The notes beneath the pieces are model-generated. The model searched no databases. It was not told where the DNA came from and saw only the letters and a list, made by a program, of their open reading frames with translations. A stretch of DNA of 23,245 bases, taken from an uncultured Chromatiaceae bacterium. GTDB lineage: Bacteria > Pseudomonadota > Gammaproteobacteria > Enterobacterales > Alteromonadaceae. Location: positions 1 to 23,245 of the forward strand of contig CAMLNG010000007.1 of NCBI GenBank assembly GCA_946481195.1, read 5' to 3'. Every line of letters begins with the position of its first letter. The stretch's first letter is position 1. A program made the translations under genes and the position numbers. Of the stretch, positions 1 through 6,810 are shown piece after piece.

Positions 1-1
1 T

Positions 2-784
2 ATCGCGCCTTTTATGCTGCGTCGCACCAAAAACCAGGTCGCGACTGAATTGCCGGATAAAACCGAAATCATTCAGTTGCTGGAACTGGAACACGACCAG
101 CGCAATTTATACGAAAGCATCCGGCTGGTGATGGAAACCAAAGTGCGTGAGCTGTTCCTGAAAAAAGGTGTGGCCGCCAGTCAGATCGAATTCCTCGACG
201 CACTGCTGAAATTACGTCAGGCCTGCTGTGACGCACGGTTAGTGCCGATTGAGCAGGCACAGTCAGTCAAGCACAATGCCAAATTAGAATGGTTGCGCGA
301 CAACCTGCCGGAAATGGTGGAAGAAGGCCGAAAAATCCTGTTGTTCAGCCAGTTTGCCAGCATGTTGGGGCTGATTGAGCAAGAGCTGCAGTACCTGGGC
401 ATTCCGTACAGCAAACTAACCGGCCAGACCAAAAACCGTCAGCAACAAATCGACGACTTCCAGCACGGCAGTAATCCGATTTTCCTGATAAGCCTCAAAG
501 CTGGCGGCACCGGCTTGAACCTGACCGCGGCGGACACTGTGATCCACTACGATCCCTGGTGGAATCCTGCAGCCGAAAATCAAGCCACCGACCGCGCGCA
601 CCGCATCGGCCAGGACAAAGCGGTGTTTGTTTATAAATTGATTGCCCGTCACACCGTCGAAGAAAAAGTGCAACAGATGCAGCAATATAAACGTGGTCTT
701 GCTGACCAACTATTTGCCGGCACTCAGGGCCAGCCCTGGCAAGGCAGCGCCATGGATTTACTGGCGCTGTTCGGCGAGGGTTGA
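2..784 (+). CDS. SNF2-family DEAD/DEAH-box helicase, C-terminal part (5' end outside window)
   Basis: The reading frame is open from the left edge of the window, so only the last ~260 residues of a larger ATP-dependent DNA translocase are present. The segment opens in the conserved PFMLRRTK region after the first RecA-like lobe, then holds the second lobe (Helicase_C): KILLFSQFASML, the motif V region ISLKAGGTGLNL, and motif VI with QATDRAHRIGQ carrying the arginine finger. These are hallmark SNF2 motifs. SNF2 proteins move along duplex DNA to remodel protein-DNA complexes; bacterial members have roles in transcription recycling or repair, but the exact member cannot be fixed without the N-terminus (for example a SWIM or RapA-type extension). 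The C-terminus looks natural, ending soon after the helicase core. The next gene is convergent, with a 186-bp gap holding a structured repeat. Confidence 0.93.
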   Translation: MAPFMLRRTKNQVATELPDKTEIIQLLELEHDQRNLYESIRLVMETKVRELFLKKGVAASQIEFLDALLKLRQACCDARLVPIEQAQSVKHNAKLEWLRDNLPEMVEEGRKILLFSQFASMLGLIEQELQYLGIPYSKLTGQTKNRQQQIDDFQHGSNPIFLISLKAGGTGLNLTAADTVIHYDPWWNPAAENQATDRAHRIGQDKAVFVYKLIARHTVEEKVQQMQQYKRGLADQLFAGTQGQPWQGSAMDLLALFGEG

Positions 785-841
785 GGGGCGCCGGGCGAGC
801 TGGTTTTGGGCTGATTTGTGCCAATTACGGGCATTGGAAAA

Positions 842-945
842 TGTACGGCGTGTGACGCCCAGCGGGCTTCGCTTACCGTACCTACCTTTGAGAACCGATC
901 GTAGGTACGGCAAGCGTCAGCGTGCTGGCCACCACGTGGCGTACA
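842..945. repeat. 104-bp imperfect inverted repeat able to fold as a four-way junction
   Basis: The element lies between two convergent genes. Its ends are TGTAC (842-846) and GTACA (941-945), exact reverse complements. Inside them are two small perfect hairpins: GGCGT-gtg-ACGCC at 847-859 and GCCAC-cac-GTGGC at 928-940. Between these is a long stem, 860-885 pairing with 901-927, with three mismatches, one G-T pair and one bulge around a 15-nt loop (886-900). All junction nucleotides are accounted for, so the whole can be drawn as a cruciform or cloverleaf. Such intergenic palindromes are typical of REP/MITE-like repeats and can also stop convergent transcripts. Only one clear copy is seen here, so the claim that it is a dispersed repeat is inference. 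Confidence 0.6.
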
Positions 946-970
946 GGTCCGGTAAATTTCTGCAATTCGC

Positions 971-1315
971 TCAAAGCGGTGCATCCACATCTTTAATCGT
1001 CACATTGCCATTGATCCGGTTCTCGACCGGCGTTAACAGTTTCACCACTTTGTGAGCCTGTTCAGCGCGGGCGAAGTCGACCAGTGGCTGAGCATTACAC
1101 ACCACTTTTTTCACCGCATTGTCTTTGCTGATGCGATAGGCTTTTAAGGTTTTCACCAGGCCAAAGGCATCATCTTGTGAGGCTTCGACACAGACACTGA
1201 GTACGGCCTGATCGATATAGGACATTTCGCCTTTGCTGGCGCTGGCAGGCATCGCCAGACTGGCGGCAACAGTGATGGTCAGTGCGGCACTACGGATAAA
1301 AGTCATGGTGTTCAT
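971..1315 (-). CDS. Small exported DUF3718-family protein
   Basis: A 114-residue protein of unknown function. The N-terminus is a typical Sec signal peptide with probable cleavage after residue 26 (ASA before SK), so the mature protein of ~88 residues should be periplasmic or secreted. The mature part has two cysteines (C42 and C73) placed as expected for a disulfide, with the spacing and surrounding residues (SVC then VVCNAQPL) that I associate with DUF3718, a family common in Shewanella, Pseudoalteromonas and relatives. The start is supported by AGAGGGA six bases upstream of the ATG; an ATG three codons later is a possible alternative. It appears to be a single-gene unit with its own promoter region at 1316-1439. 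The function is unknown. Confidence 0.75.
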   Translation of the reverse strand: MNTMTFIRSAALTITVAASLAMPASASKGEMSYIDQAVLSVCVEASQDDAFGLVKTLKAYRISKDNAVKKVVCNAQPLVDFARAEQAHKVVKLLTPVENRINGNVTIKDVDAPL

Positions 1316-1439
1316 TGTAAATCCCTCTGGGTCATTTTATGCATCAGGTTTTAGCGGCGTTGTGGTCAGGCACATGCAGCCATGGGGGAATTATCAGGTC
1401 GGAGCGGTCAGCTGTCTGCGCAAAAGGGACATCAGGTGA

Positions 1440-1466
1440 AGCGCTGGTGATTAAGTGACCAGCGCT
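1440..1466. other. Perfect 9-bp inverted repeat (hairpin) in intergenic region
   Basis: AGCGCTGGT at 1440-1448 and ACCAGCGCT at 1458-1466 are exact reverse complements around a 9-nt spacer. It lies downstream of the M6 protease gene (minus strand) and upstream of the DUF3718 promoter region. There is no clear T tract on either side, so it is either a weak terminator element, an mRNA 3'-end stabiliser or a protein-binding palindrome. Confidence 0.45.
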
Positions 1467-1506
1467 GAATTTGACGGGATAAACGGGCTGCTCTGCACGG
1501 AGATTT

Positions 1507-1536
1507 GCCACGATCTCTGAAGACTGAGATCGTGGC
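1507..1536 (-). terminator. Hairpin just downstream of the M6 protease gene
   Basis: GCCACGATCTC at 1507-1517 and GAGATCGTGGC at 1526-1536 form a perfect 11-bp stem with an 8-nt loop. It starts 7 bases after the protease stop codon on the minus strand. The T tract that should follow on that strand is missing (AAAT instead), so it is probably a 3'-protecting hairpin or a poor intrinsic terminator. Confidence 0.5.
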
Positions 1537-1543
1537 TTTGCGG

Positions 1544-3547
1544 CTATTTTTCCAGTTTCAGTGTGTAGCTGCCACTTCCACTGACCGCTTTGACCAGCAT
1601 GCGGTAATAGGCGCTATTGGCCGCATAACTTAATGACTCTTTTGACGTGCCTGAAGTAGATTGCGCGACATTGACCCAGCTGGAACCATTCCAGCGCTGA
1701 AGGTACAAATCAAAATTCGCGGTTGCCGGCCCGGTTAACGTCAGGCGTAATGTTCCGCCACCGTACTGAAAATAACTGTTATTTGGCACAATTGCCTGGG
1801 CACCGCTGGCCAGGGTTCCGCTATAGGTTTCTCCGCTGGCCGCTGCCACCAGTTGAAAACTGATAGTGGGTGCCGGTGTACTGATCTTAGTCAGCGCAAA
1901 ACCTGAATCCGTGCCATTCCACCACAGGCTGTTGGTGCCCTTACTGGTCAGTGCATTTGGTAGATTGCGGTTAAAGTCTGGGCTGCTGATGCCGTCGTAT
2001 AAATCGGTGGCATCACTGCGATTGCGTTTATTTTCCGGGTCCCGGTTGCCGTCAGCATGTTCCATCTGAATATAGGGTTTCCATTCATTGGAGTTGTCAC
2101 CGGCTGGATCGACATGCCAGACCGCCAGGCCCTGGTCCGGTTGATATTGCTGTTGGCCGCTTTGGTAAATGGCTTCCAGATAAAAGGCTTCAGCGGTGTT
2201 GGCCGGGTTGCTCCAGCGATACAACTGATGGCTTTCTGAGGTATGACTGAGAAGTCCGGCAGGTGCCTGGCTGTTTAATTTCGGGTTCAGTTCAATCACG
2301 CTGTCCCAGCCGGCCAGATGGCGCAATACGCCCACAGGTGGTGTCGGTTTAAACTTATTTTGTGTCCCAATAGCGCCATAACCCATCAGGCAAAAAGCAG
2401 CGACTGAACCTTCCGAGCTACCGTCATAGTCGTACAAGTCGGGCCAACCGAATAACAAATGGCCGCTTTCATGAACAAAAGTACCAATGGCCATGTTGCT
2501 GCCCATGTTGGTTATCTGATAACGCGACGTACAGACGCCGTCAGCACAGAACTTCGGCGACAAACCGCCCATATGAGGCCACAAGCCTTTTGACCAGGCA
2601 CTGTCTGCTTCGCCGGCATAAAAGAAATTCAACCCCAGAATTTGTTTACTGCTGTTGGTGGTCAGTGTGGAAAAATCAAAGCCTTCGGTATACTCCAGCC
2701 AATTCAGGGCTTCTGAGATCAACTCCATCGACCGCACCGATGCGGATAAGCTGTTATCGGTGTAATACGCTTTGTTTTTCTTTGCGGTGTAATAACGCGT
2801 CACGCTGTTTTGATAATCCAGTTTGCCAGCTGACACTGTACGAAAATATCCACGTACTGACTGCGCATTGCCAAAACCGCTGTAGTTAAGGTCATTGAGG
2901 AAACTTTCGACCTGCGTTTTGCTGATAGTCCCGGCCTGATCCGGGAATTGGATGATAACGGTCAGGCCTTTGACCGACGCAGGTAAAACGCTGGCACTGA
3001 TCTCTGTGGCCAGCATTTGGACATCATCAGCAGGTTCGTCATGCACATGTTCGGCGTTGCCGGGCTGTTTTTGGCCAAACAACTGTTGCTGTGCCTGTTT
3101 GACCAATGCAGCTTTGGCCGTCGGAGATAAACCCGGCTGTGCCTGTGCACTGCTGTACTCTGTTGTAGATTGCACCTGATTGGTTTTGGCCAGGTCAACC
3201 GGCAATGCCAGTTTGCCGGTTGATTCAATGGTTTTACCGTCGGCACTGACGCGGGCATAGGCATAACCTTTTAACTGCGTGTCATAGACTACCAGCCGGC
3301 CGTCGGCCAGACGCTGTTCAGCGAAATAACTGTTACCTGACAAGTAAATGGTGAGAGCCTTACCATCAGGCTGCTTGAAGACAAATGGTTGATTAATATA
3401 AGGGATTGCTGCCGCTGCGGTATTGAGCCAAAGGCCGGCAGCGCTGGTCAGTAGCGTACCGAGCAGTAGCGCTCTGGTCAGTAACGCTGCGGGGCGGGCC
3501 CTGCTCCCGGTCGATGTACATGGTCGAAGCTGGTGTAAATTAGTCAT
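1544..3547 (-). CDS. Secreted M6-family zinc metalloprotease with C-terminal PPC domain
   Basis: A 667-residue secreted protease of the immune-inhibitor-A (M6) type. The start at 3547 is preferred over an ATG 58 codons upstream because it has AGGA about 10 bases upstream and is followed directly by a signal peptide (hydrophobic segment ~20-46, cleavage near AAAA-IP). The zinc site is HESGHLLFGWPD: H359, E360 and H363, with D370 as the likely third ligand, followed by DLYDYD and a Met-turn in CLMGYG (~386-391). Residues ~573-667 form a beta-rich domain like the bacterial pre-peptidase C-terminal (PPC) domain, often removed during maturation after type II secretion. M6 enzymes digest extracellular proteins. 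The gene stands alone on the minus strand, 289 bp downstream of a LytTR regulator gene, with an AT-rich upstream region. Cleavage specificity cannot be read from the sequence. Confidence 0.9.
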   Translation of the reverse strand: MTNLHQLRPCTSTGSRARPAALLTRALLLGTLLTSAAGLWLNTAAAAIPYINQPFVFKQPDGKALTIYLSGNSYFAEQRLADGRLVVYDTQLKGYAYARVSADGKTIESTGKLALPVDLAKTNQVQSTTEYSSAQAQPGLSPTAKAALVKQAQQQLFGQKQPGNAEHVHDEPADDVQMLATEISASVLPASVKGLTVIIQFPDQAGTISKTQVESFLNDLNYSGFGNAQSVRGYFRTVSAGKLDYQNSVTRYYTAKKNKAYYTDNSLSASVRSMELISEALNWLEYTEGFDFSTLTTNSSKQILGLNFFYAGEADSAWSKGLWPHMGGLSPKFCADGVCTSRYQITNMGSNMAIGTFVHESGHLLFGWPDLYDYDGSSEGSVAAFCLMGYGAIGTQNKFKPTPPVGVLRHLAGWDSVIELNPKLNSQAPAGLLSHTSESHQLYRWSNPANTAEAFYLEAIYQSGQQQYQPDQGLAVWHVDPAGDNSNEWKPYIQMEHADGNRDPENKRNRSDATDLYDGISSPDFNRNLPNALTSKGTNSLWWNGTDSGFALTKISTPAPTISFQLVAAASGETYSGTLASGAQAIVPNNSYFQYGGGTLRLTLTGPATANFDLYLQRWNGSSWVNVAQSTSGTSKESLSYAANSAYYRMLVKAVSGSGSYTLKLEK

Positions 3548-3798
3548 GGCGGATGTTCCTGTTGCAAATTTTGGCGTTGGCAGCTCTTTGGCTGCTGTAT
3601 GGTCTGCATGGCAGATCCGGCACCAGACTAGATGGTTTTGGTCTGTTAAAGCGGGAACAATGGCGGCAAAAAAATGATAATTTTGTGATATTTTTTTGAA
3701 TTTCAAATGAAAAAGGAACAAGTTTTTACTTTTCAGATGCTTTCATAGCAACTAAAAGTTTGATTTCGAAATTAAATGAAGATTATGCTGAGCAGTTA

Positions 3799-3826
3799 CC
3801 GATACTGCAGCGCACGGCAGTATCGG
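3799..3826 (-). terminator. Hairpin after the LytTR response regulator gene
   Basis: CCGATACTGC (3799-3808) and GCAGTATCGG (3817-3826) form a perfect 10-bp stem with an 8-nt loop, 10 bases after the stop codon of the response regulator on the minus strand. The following bases (TAACTGC) are not T-rich, so termination may be inefficient or factor-dependent. Confidence 0.5.
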
Positions 3827-3836
3827 AGGGAACGAT

Positions 3837-4565
3837 TCAAAGCTCAGCCAGCCTGCCTTCCCAATTCTGCTTGTAGCGCCTGGAGGCATTGACTACTTTG
3901 CCGTCGGACAAGGTGAACTGATAGTCATTGTGATGGGTTTTCACCTTATGCACATGATGCAGATTCACCAGAATAGAGCGGTGAATTTGCACAAAATGCG
4001 CTGGCAACCGTTGCAGCAGTTCTTTGATGGTTTCGCGGATCACCAGATTTTCTGACAGCGTCTGCACACACATATAGTTGCCGGCTGCTTCGATGACCCG
4101 CACGTCGATATCATCCAGCAGCAACGTCGAAGCGCCGGTACGAAATGTCAGCTTGTGTGGTGCTGCGACTTCAGTCAGCGGTTGGTTTTTATCCAGCGTG
4201 GTACGCACGTCGAGCAGACACTGCGCCAGGCGCTGGCGTGACACAGGTTTGAGCAAATAATCAAAAGCAAAATGCTCAAAAGCGGAAAAGGCATATTGCT
4301 CATAGGCAGTCACCAGTACCAGCAGCGGCGGGCTTAATGCCGACGCTTTATTCAGCTGCTTCAGAATATCAATCCCCTTCAGGCCCGGCATCTGAATGTC
4401 GAGAAAAACCAAATCGACCTGATGTTGCTGTAAATATGTCAGCGTGTCGTCGCCATTATCAAAACAGGCGTCAATCTGCAGGTTTGGATAATTGGCCAGT
4501 TTGGCTTTTAAGTTACTGATCGCCAGCGGTTCATCATCCGCGATCACGAGCCGGATCGGCTGCAT
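3837..4565 (-). CDS. LytTR-family (LytR/AlgR-type) response regulator
   Basis: A 242-residue two-component response regulator. The receiver domain (~1-120) has the acidic pocket D10/D11, phospho-acceptor D56 in FLDIQMPG, T86 and K106 in LLKP. The C-terminal LytTR DNA-binding domain (~138-242) has the family pattern: IEAAGNYMCV, then VQIHRSILVNLHHV, ending ASRRYK. LytTR proteins bind short direct repeats upstream of target promoters, often genes for secreted products, uptake or biofilm. It is the last gene of a three-gene operon and overlaps the upstream kinase-like gene by 32 bp. A strong GGAGGT five bases before the ATG, located inside that gene, fixes the start and points to coupled translation. 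The direct targets cannot be read here. Confidence 0.94.
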   Translation of the reverse strand: MQPIRLVIADDEPLAISNLKAKLANYPNLQIDACFDNGDDTLTYLQQHQVDLVFLDIQMPGLKGIDILKQLNKASALSPPLLVLVTAYEQYAFSAFEHFAFDYLLKPVSRQRLAQCLLDVRTTLDKNQPLTEVAAPHKLTFRTGASTLLLDDIDVRVIEAAGNYMCVQTLSENLVIRETIKELLQRLPAHFVQIHRSILVNLHHVHKVKTHHNDYQFTLSDGKVVNASRRYKQNWEGRLAEL

Positions 4566-5643
4566 ATAACACCTCCAATGGTAAATTCAGCCGGGCATAA
4601 AAACCAAAGGCCGGGTTGAGTAGGGTCAGACTGGCGCGACGGCCAAATAATAATTCCAGCCGTTCCTGTAGCTGCTGCAAACTCGCGGGTACCTGGCTGG
4701 CAGGCCATGGCTGGGTTTCAGTGCTGGCAGTATCACTGCGGATAATAAACTGCAGTAAATCGTCTTGTTCGCGCAGATCAATATGCAGATGGATAGGGCC
4801 ACTTTGTTCGGCCACAGTCCACAAAATGGCTTGTTCGGCCATCGGCTGAAATAACAAAGGCGGCAGCTGCAATGGCTTGGCGGCGCTTAACTGCCAATCC
4901 AACACCAGCCGTTCGCCAAACCGTACCTGCTGAATAGCCAGATAGGCTTCCAGAGCCTGTAATTCTTCACGTAGCGGCACCCACTGATCGTCCTGGTTTT
5001 TCAGCGAATGGCGTAAAAATGCCGACAGCTGCTGGATTAAATCTTCGGCGGCAATGCCCTTACGGCTAACAATCAGTGAATTCAGTGCGTTCAGTGTATT
5101 AAACATAAAGTGCGGATTGAGCTGATAGCGCAGTACTTTCAGCCTGGCCTGCCGCGCTTGTTTTAATAATTGCTGGCGGTTTTCCAGTTGCTGCAAGCTA
5201 AAAAAATTCAGTTTCATCAGTAAAAACACTGCCACCCAACCACAAAGCGGTAACAGCACCAGCGGAATGCCGACGACTAAATAGTGGCTCCAGTGCGTCA
5301 TCATGTCGGGCCCGCTTTTCATCGCATAATGCGTCAGCAGATACTGGCGCAGCGGGATTAACAGTAATAACAATGGGATTAACCAAACCGCCAGTCGCTG
5401 CAGTTGTTGCGCGGGTGTACAGGGCCGGGCCAGTTCACGGGCACCAAGCCAGCCGGTCAGCGTGAGGTTAATCACTGTGATTAGGGTATAAGTCGCCAGA
5501 TAGGGAAATGGCGCTTCCTGTTGCAGCGGGATCAACAGACTCAGATGGGTGTATTTCAGCAACAAATAACCGAGCCAATATAGGTGGTGCCAGAACCAGA
5601 ACCGGGTCAGTGTTAATGTTGGTGCTGAAGCTGACGTGATCAT
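4534..5643 (-). CDS. LytS-type histidine kinase homologue with degenerate ATP-binding domain (probable pseudokinase)
   Basis: A 369-residue membrane protein of the His_kinase (LytS/YehU) type. The N-terminal ~145 residues hold several hydrophobic segments (around 15-40, 50-66, 83-103 and 120-145). A short coiled region then leads to the family core YQLNPHFMFNTLNALNSL with H178 as the expected phospho-acceptor. The C-terminal ATPase domain has lost its nucleotide boxes. The N-box asparagine is Gln271 (AEQAILW instead of VENAIKY), the DxGxG loop is replaced by IIRSDTAS (~300-307), and the GxGL lid is replaced by PASLQQLQERL (~319-329). The frame is intact and keeps the rest of the fold, so this looks like functional divergence rather than decay. 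It overlaps the canonical kinase gene upstream by 4 bp (ATGA) and the regulator gene downstream by 32 bp, which suggests a hetero-complex with the active kinase. Confidence 0.88.
   Translation of the reverse strand: MITSASAPTLTLTRFWFWHHLYWLGYLLLKYTHLSLLIPLQQEAPFPYLATYTLITVINLTLTGWLGARELARPCTPAQQLQRLAVWLIPLLLLLIPLRQYLLTHYAMKSGPDMMTHWSHYLVVGIPLVLLPLCGWVAVFLLMKLNFFSLQQLENRQQLLKQARQARLKVLRYQLNPHFMFNTLNALNSLIVSRKGIAAEDLIQQLSAFLRHSLKNQDDQWVPLREELQALEAYLAIQQVRFGERLVLDWQLSAAKPLQLPPLLFQPMAEQAILWTVAEQSGPIHLHIDLREQDDLLQFIIRSDTASTETQPWPASQVPASLQQLQERLELLFGRRASLTLLNPAFGFYARLNLPLEVLYAADPARDRG
4571..4576 (-). promoter_or_regulatory. Strong Shine-Dalgarno for the response regulator, inside the upstream coding region
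   Basis: The minus strand reads GGAGGT, a near-perfect anti-16S match, five bases before the ATG at 4565. It lies within the last codons of the kinase-like gene. This gives the regulator independent, high translation although it is the third gene of the operon. Confidence 0.7.
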
Positions 5644-6680
5644 AACGCGTTACTCTGTTGTGGCGGCAAGGCAATTGCCACACTAAAACCGGCCGGTAAA
5701 CTCTGCACCACAACCCGTGCCTGCTCGCCAAAATGCTGGTACAGCCGGTCGCGGATATTACGCAGGCCTACGCCGGTGCCGTGGCCGGCCGCACTTTGCG
5801 CGCCAGGCCCATCATCCTGCACTGACAATTGCACCAGGCCATCGCACTGGCCGCCGCTGATGGTGATAGTGGCGCCATTTTGCCGCGCAGCGACCGCATA
5901 CTTGATGGCATTTTCCACCAGCGGCTGCAGCAACAAAGCCGGCACCAGTTGCTGTTTGACCTGTTCGTCGATTTGCCATTGCACGCGGAGTTTGTCACCG
6001 AAGCGGGTTTTCTGCAGGGTGAGATAGGCTTCAATCGCAGAGAGTTCGTCGGCGAGGCGGACCAGCGAATCCGGTGAATGGCTGAGCGAATAGCGTAGAA
6101 AAGTCGAGAGTTGTTCCGACATCAATTCTGCATCTTCAAAACGTTCGGCTTCGAGCAAAGCGCAAACTGAGTTCAGCGCATTAAAAGTAAAATGCGGATT
6201 GAGTTGATGGCGTAGCGCCTGCAGTTCCAGCTGCTGAATATTCTGCGCCAGCCGGTGGGATTCTTTCGCCTCAGCCTGCTGCTGGCAATACCGGCTGAAA
6301 CTGAGAAAACCAGCCGCCCAGACAAAAAACGCCAGCGCATGGGTGTCGAGTTGTCCCAGCAGTAAATTCAGATGAAAATCGTATTTTTGCCACAGCAGCA
6401 TACTGGCGTAGTTAAACAACGGGATATAACACAACGCCAGCAATGCCGTTGCCAGAAACAGCCGCAGCGCCGACAATTGCCAACGCTGCGCCAGCGTCAT
6501 CAGCGCGCTGGTTAACGCCAGTTGCATCGCCAGCGAGCCGAACGACAACAGTAAATATTTCAGTTCAAATTTTTCTTTCCAGACCAGTACTTCCAGCAGC
6601 AGGTTCGTCACTTCGAACAAAGCGACGCAGCACCAGAACCAGAGGTTAAATCGAAACAGTCGTGGTAAGTTTAACGGCAT
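5640..6680 (-). CDS. LytS/YehU-type membrane sensor histidine kinase (canonical)
   Basis: A 346-residue sensor kinase of the His_kinase/HATPase_c class that partners LytTR regulators. The N-terminal ~130 residues are largely hydrophobic with four or five probable membrane segments and no separate large sensory domain. The core RHQLNPHFTFNALNSV carries the expected phospho-acceptor H163. The ATPase domain is complete: N-box LVENAIKYA (N257), DDGPGA (D289-G293), and the lid GVGLRNIRDRL (303-313). I chose the ATG at 6680 because it has GGAG nine bases upstream; a TTG eight codons earlier is the alternative. It is the first gene of an operon with a degenerate kinase paralogue (ATGA overlap) and a LytTR regulator. 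The stimulus is unknown. Confidence 0.93.
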   Translation of the reverse strand: MPLNLPRLFRFNLWFWCCVALFEVTNLLLEVLVWKEKFELKYLLLSFGSLAMQLALTSALMTLAQRWQLSALRLFLATALLALCYIPLFNYASMLLWQKYDFHLNLLLGQLDTHALAFFVWAAGFLSFSRYCQQQAEAKESHRLAQNIQQLELQALRHQLNPHFTFNALNSVCALLEAERFEDAELMSEQLSTFLRYSLSHSPDSLVRLADELSAIEAYLTLQKTRFGDKLRVQWQIDEQVKQQLVPALLLQPLVENAIKYAVAARQNGATITISGGQCDGLVQLSVQDDGPGAQSAAGHGTGVGLRNIRDRLYQHFGEQARVVVQSLPAGFSVAIALPPQQSNAL

Positions 6681-6810
6681 GGGCCAGCACTCCGGCAGCA
6701 GCAATGACTCTCAGTATATGAATAAAGCCGCTGTTGCATGCAAGTGCGGGTTCAGCGGGCGTCGCACCGGGACAAGTAGGGATAAGCGGGGACCTGCACT
6801 GCTGCATATG

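Noticed and set aside
842..945. The cloverleaf-like element as a tRNA gene
   Set aside because: It has no acceptor, anticodon or T-loop signatures, and the main stem is far too long. Only the overall four-arm shape resembles a tRNA.
642..1055. A 137-codon open frame on the plus strand crossing the end of the helicase gene
   Set aside because: It runs out of the helicase gene in another frame, through the structured repeat and into the antisense of the DUF3718 gene; its Arg/Cys-rich composition is unlike a real protein.
3548..3721. A 58-codon N-terminal extension of the M6 protease
   Set aside because: It would place a signal peptide far inside the protein, and the ATG at 3547 has a ribosome-binding site and immediately precedes the signal peptide.
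4534..5643. The degenerate kinase as a pseudogene
   Set aside because: The frame is uninterrupted over 369 codons, the gene overlaps match a working operon, and the phospho-acceptor region is well kept. Loss confined to the ATP boxes fits a pseudokinase better.
6740..6795. GTAGGGATAAGCGGGG at ~6776 as a remnant of the four-way-junction element
   Set aside because: Only a short stretch resembles the repeat arm and no matching second arm is visible, so this is likely chance.
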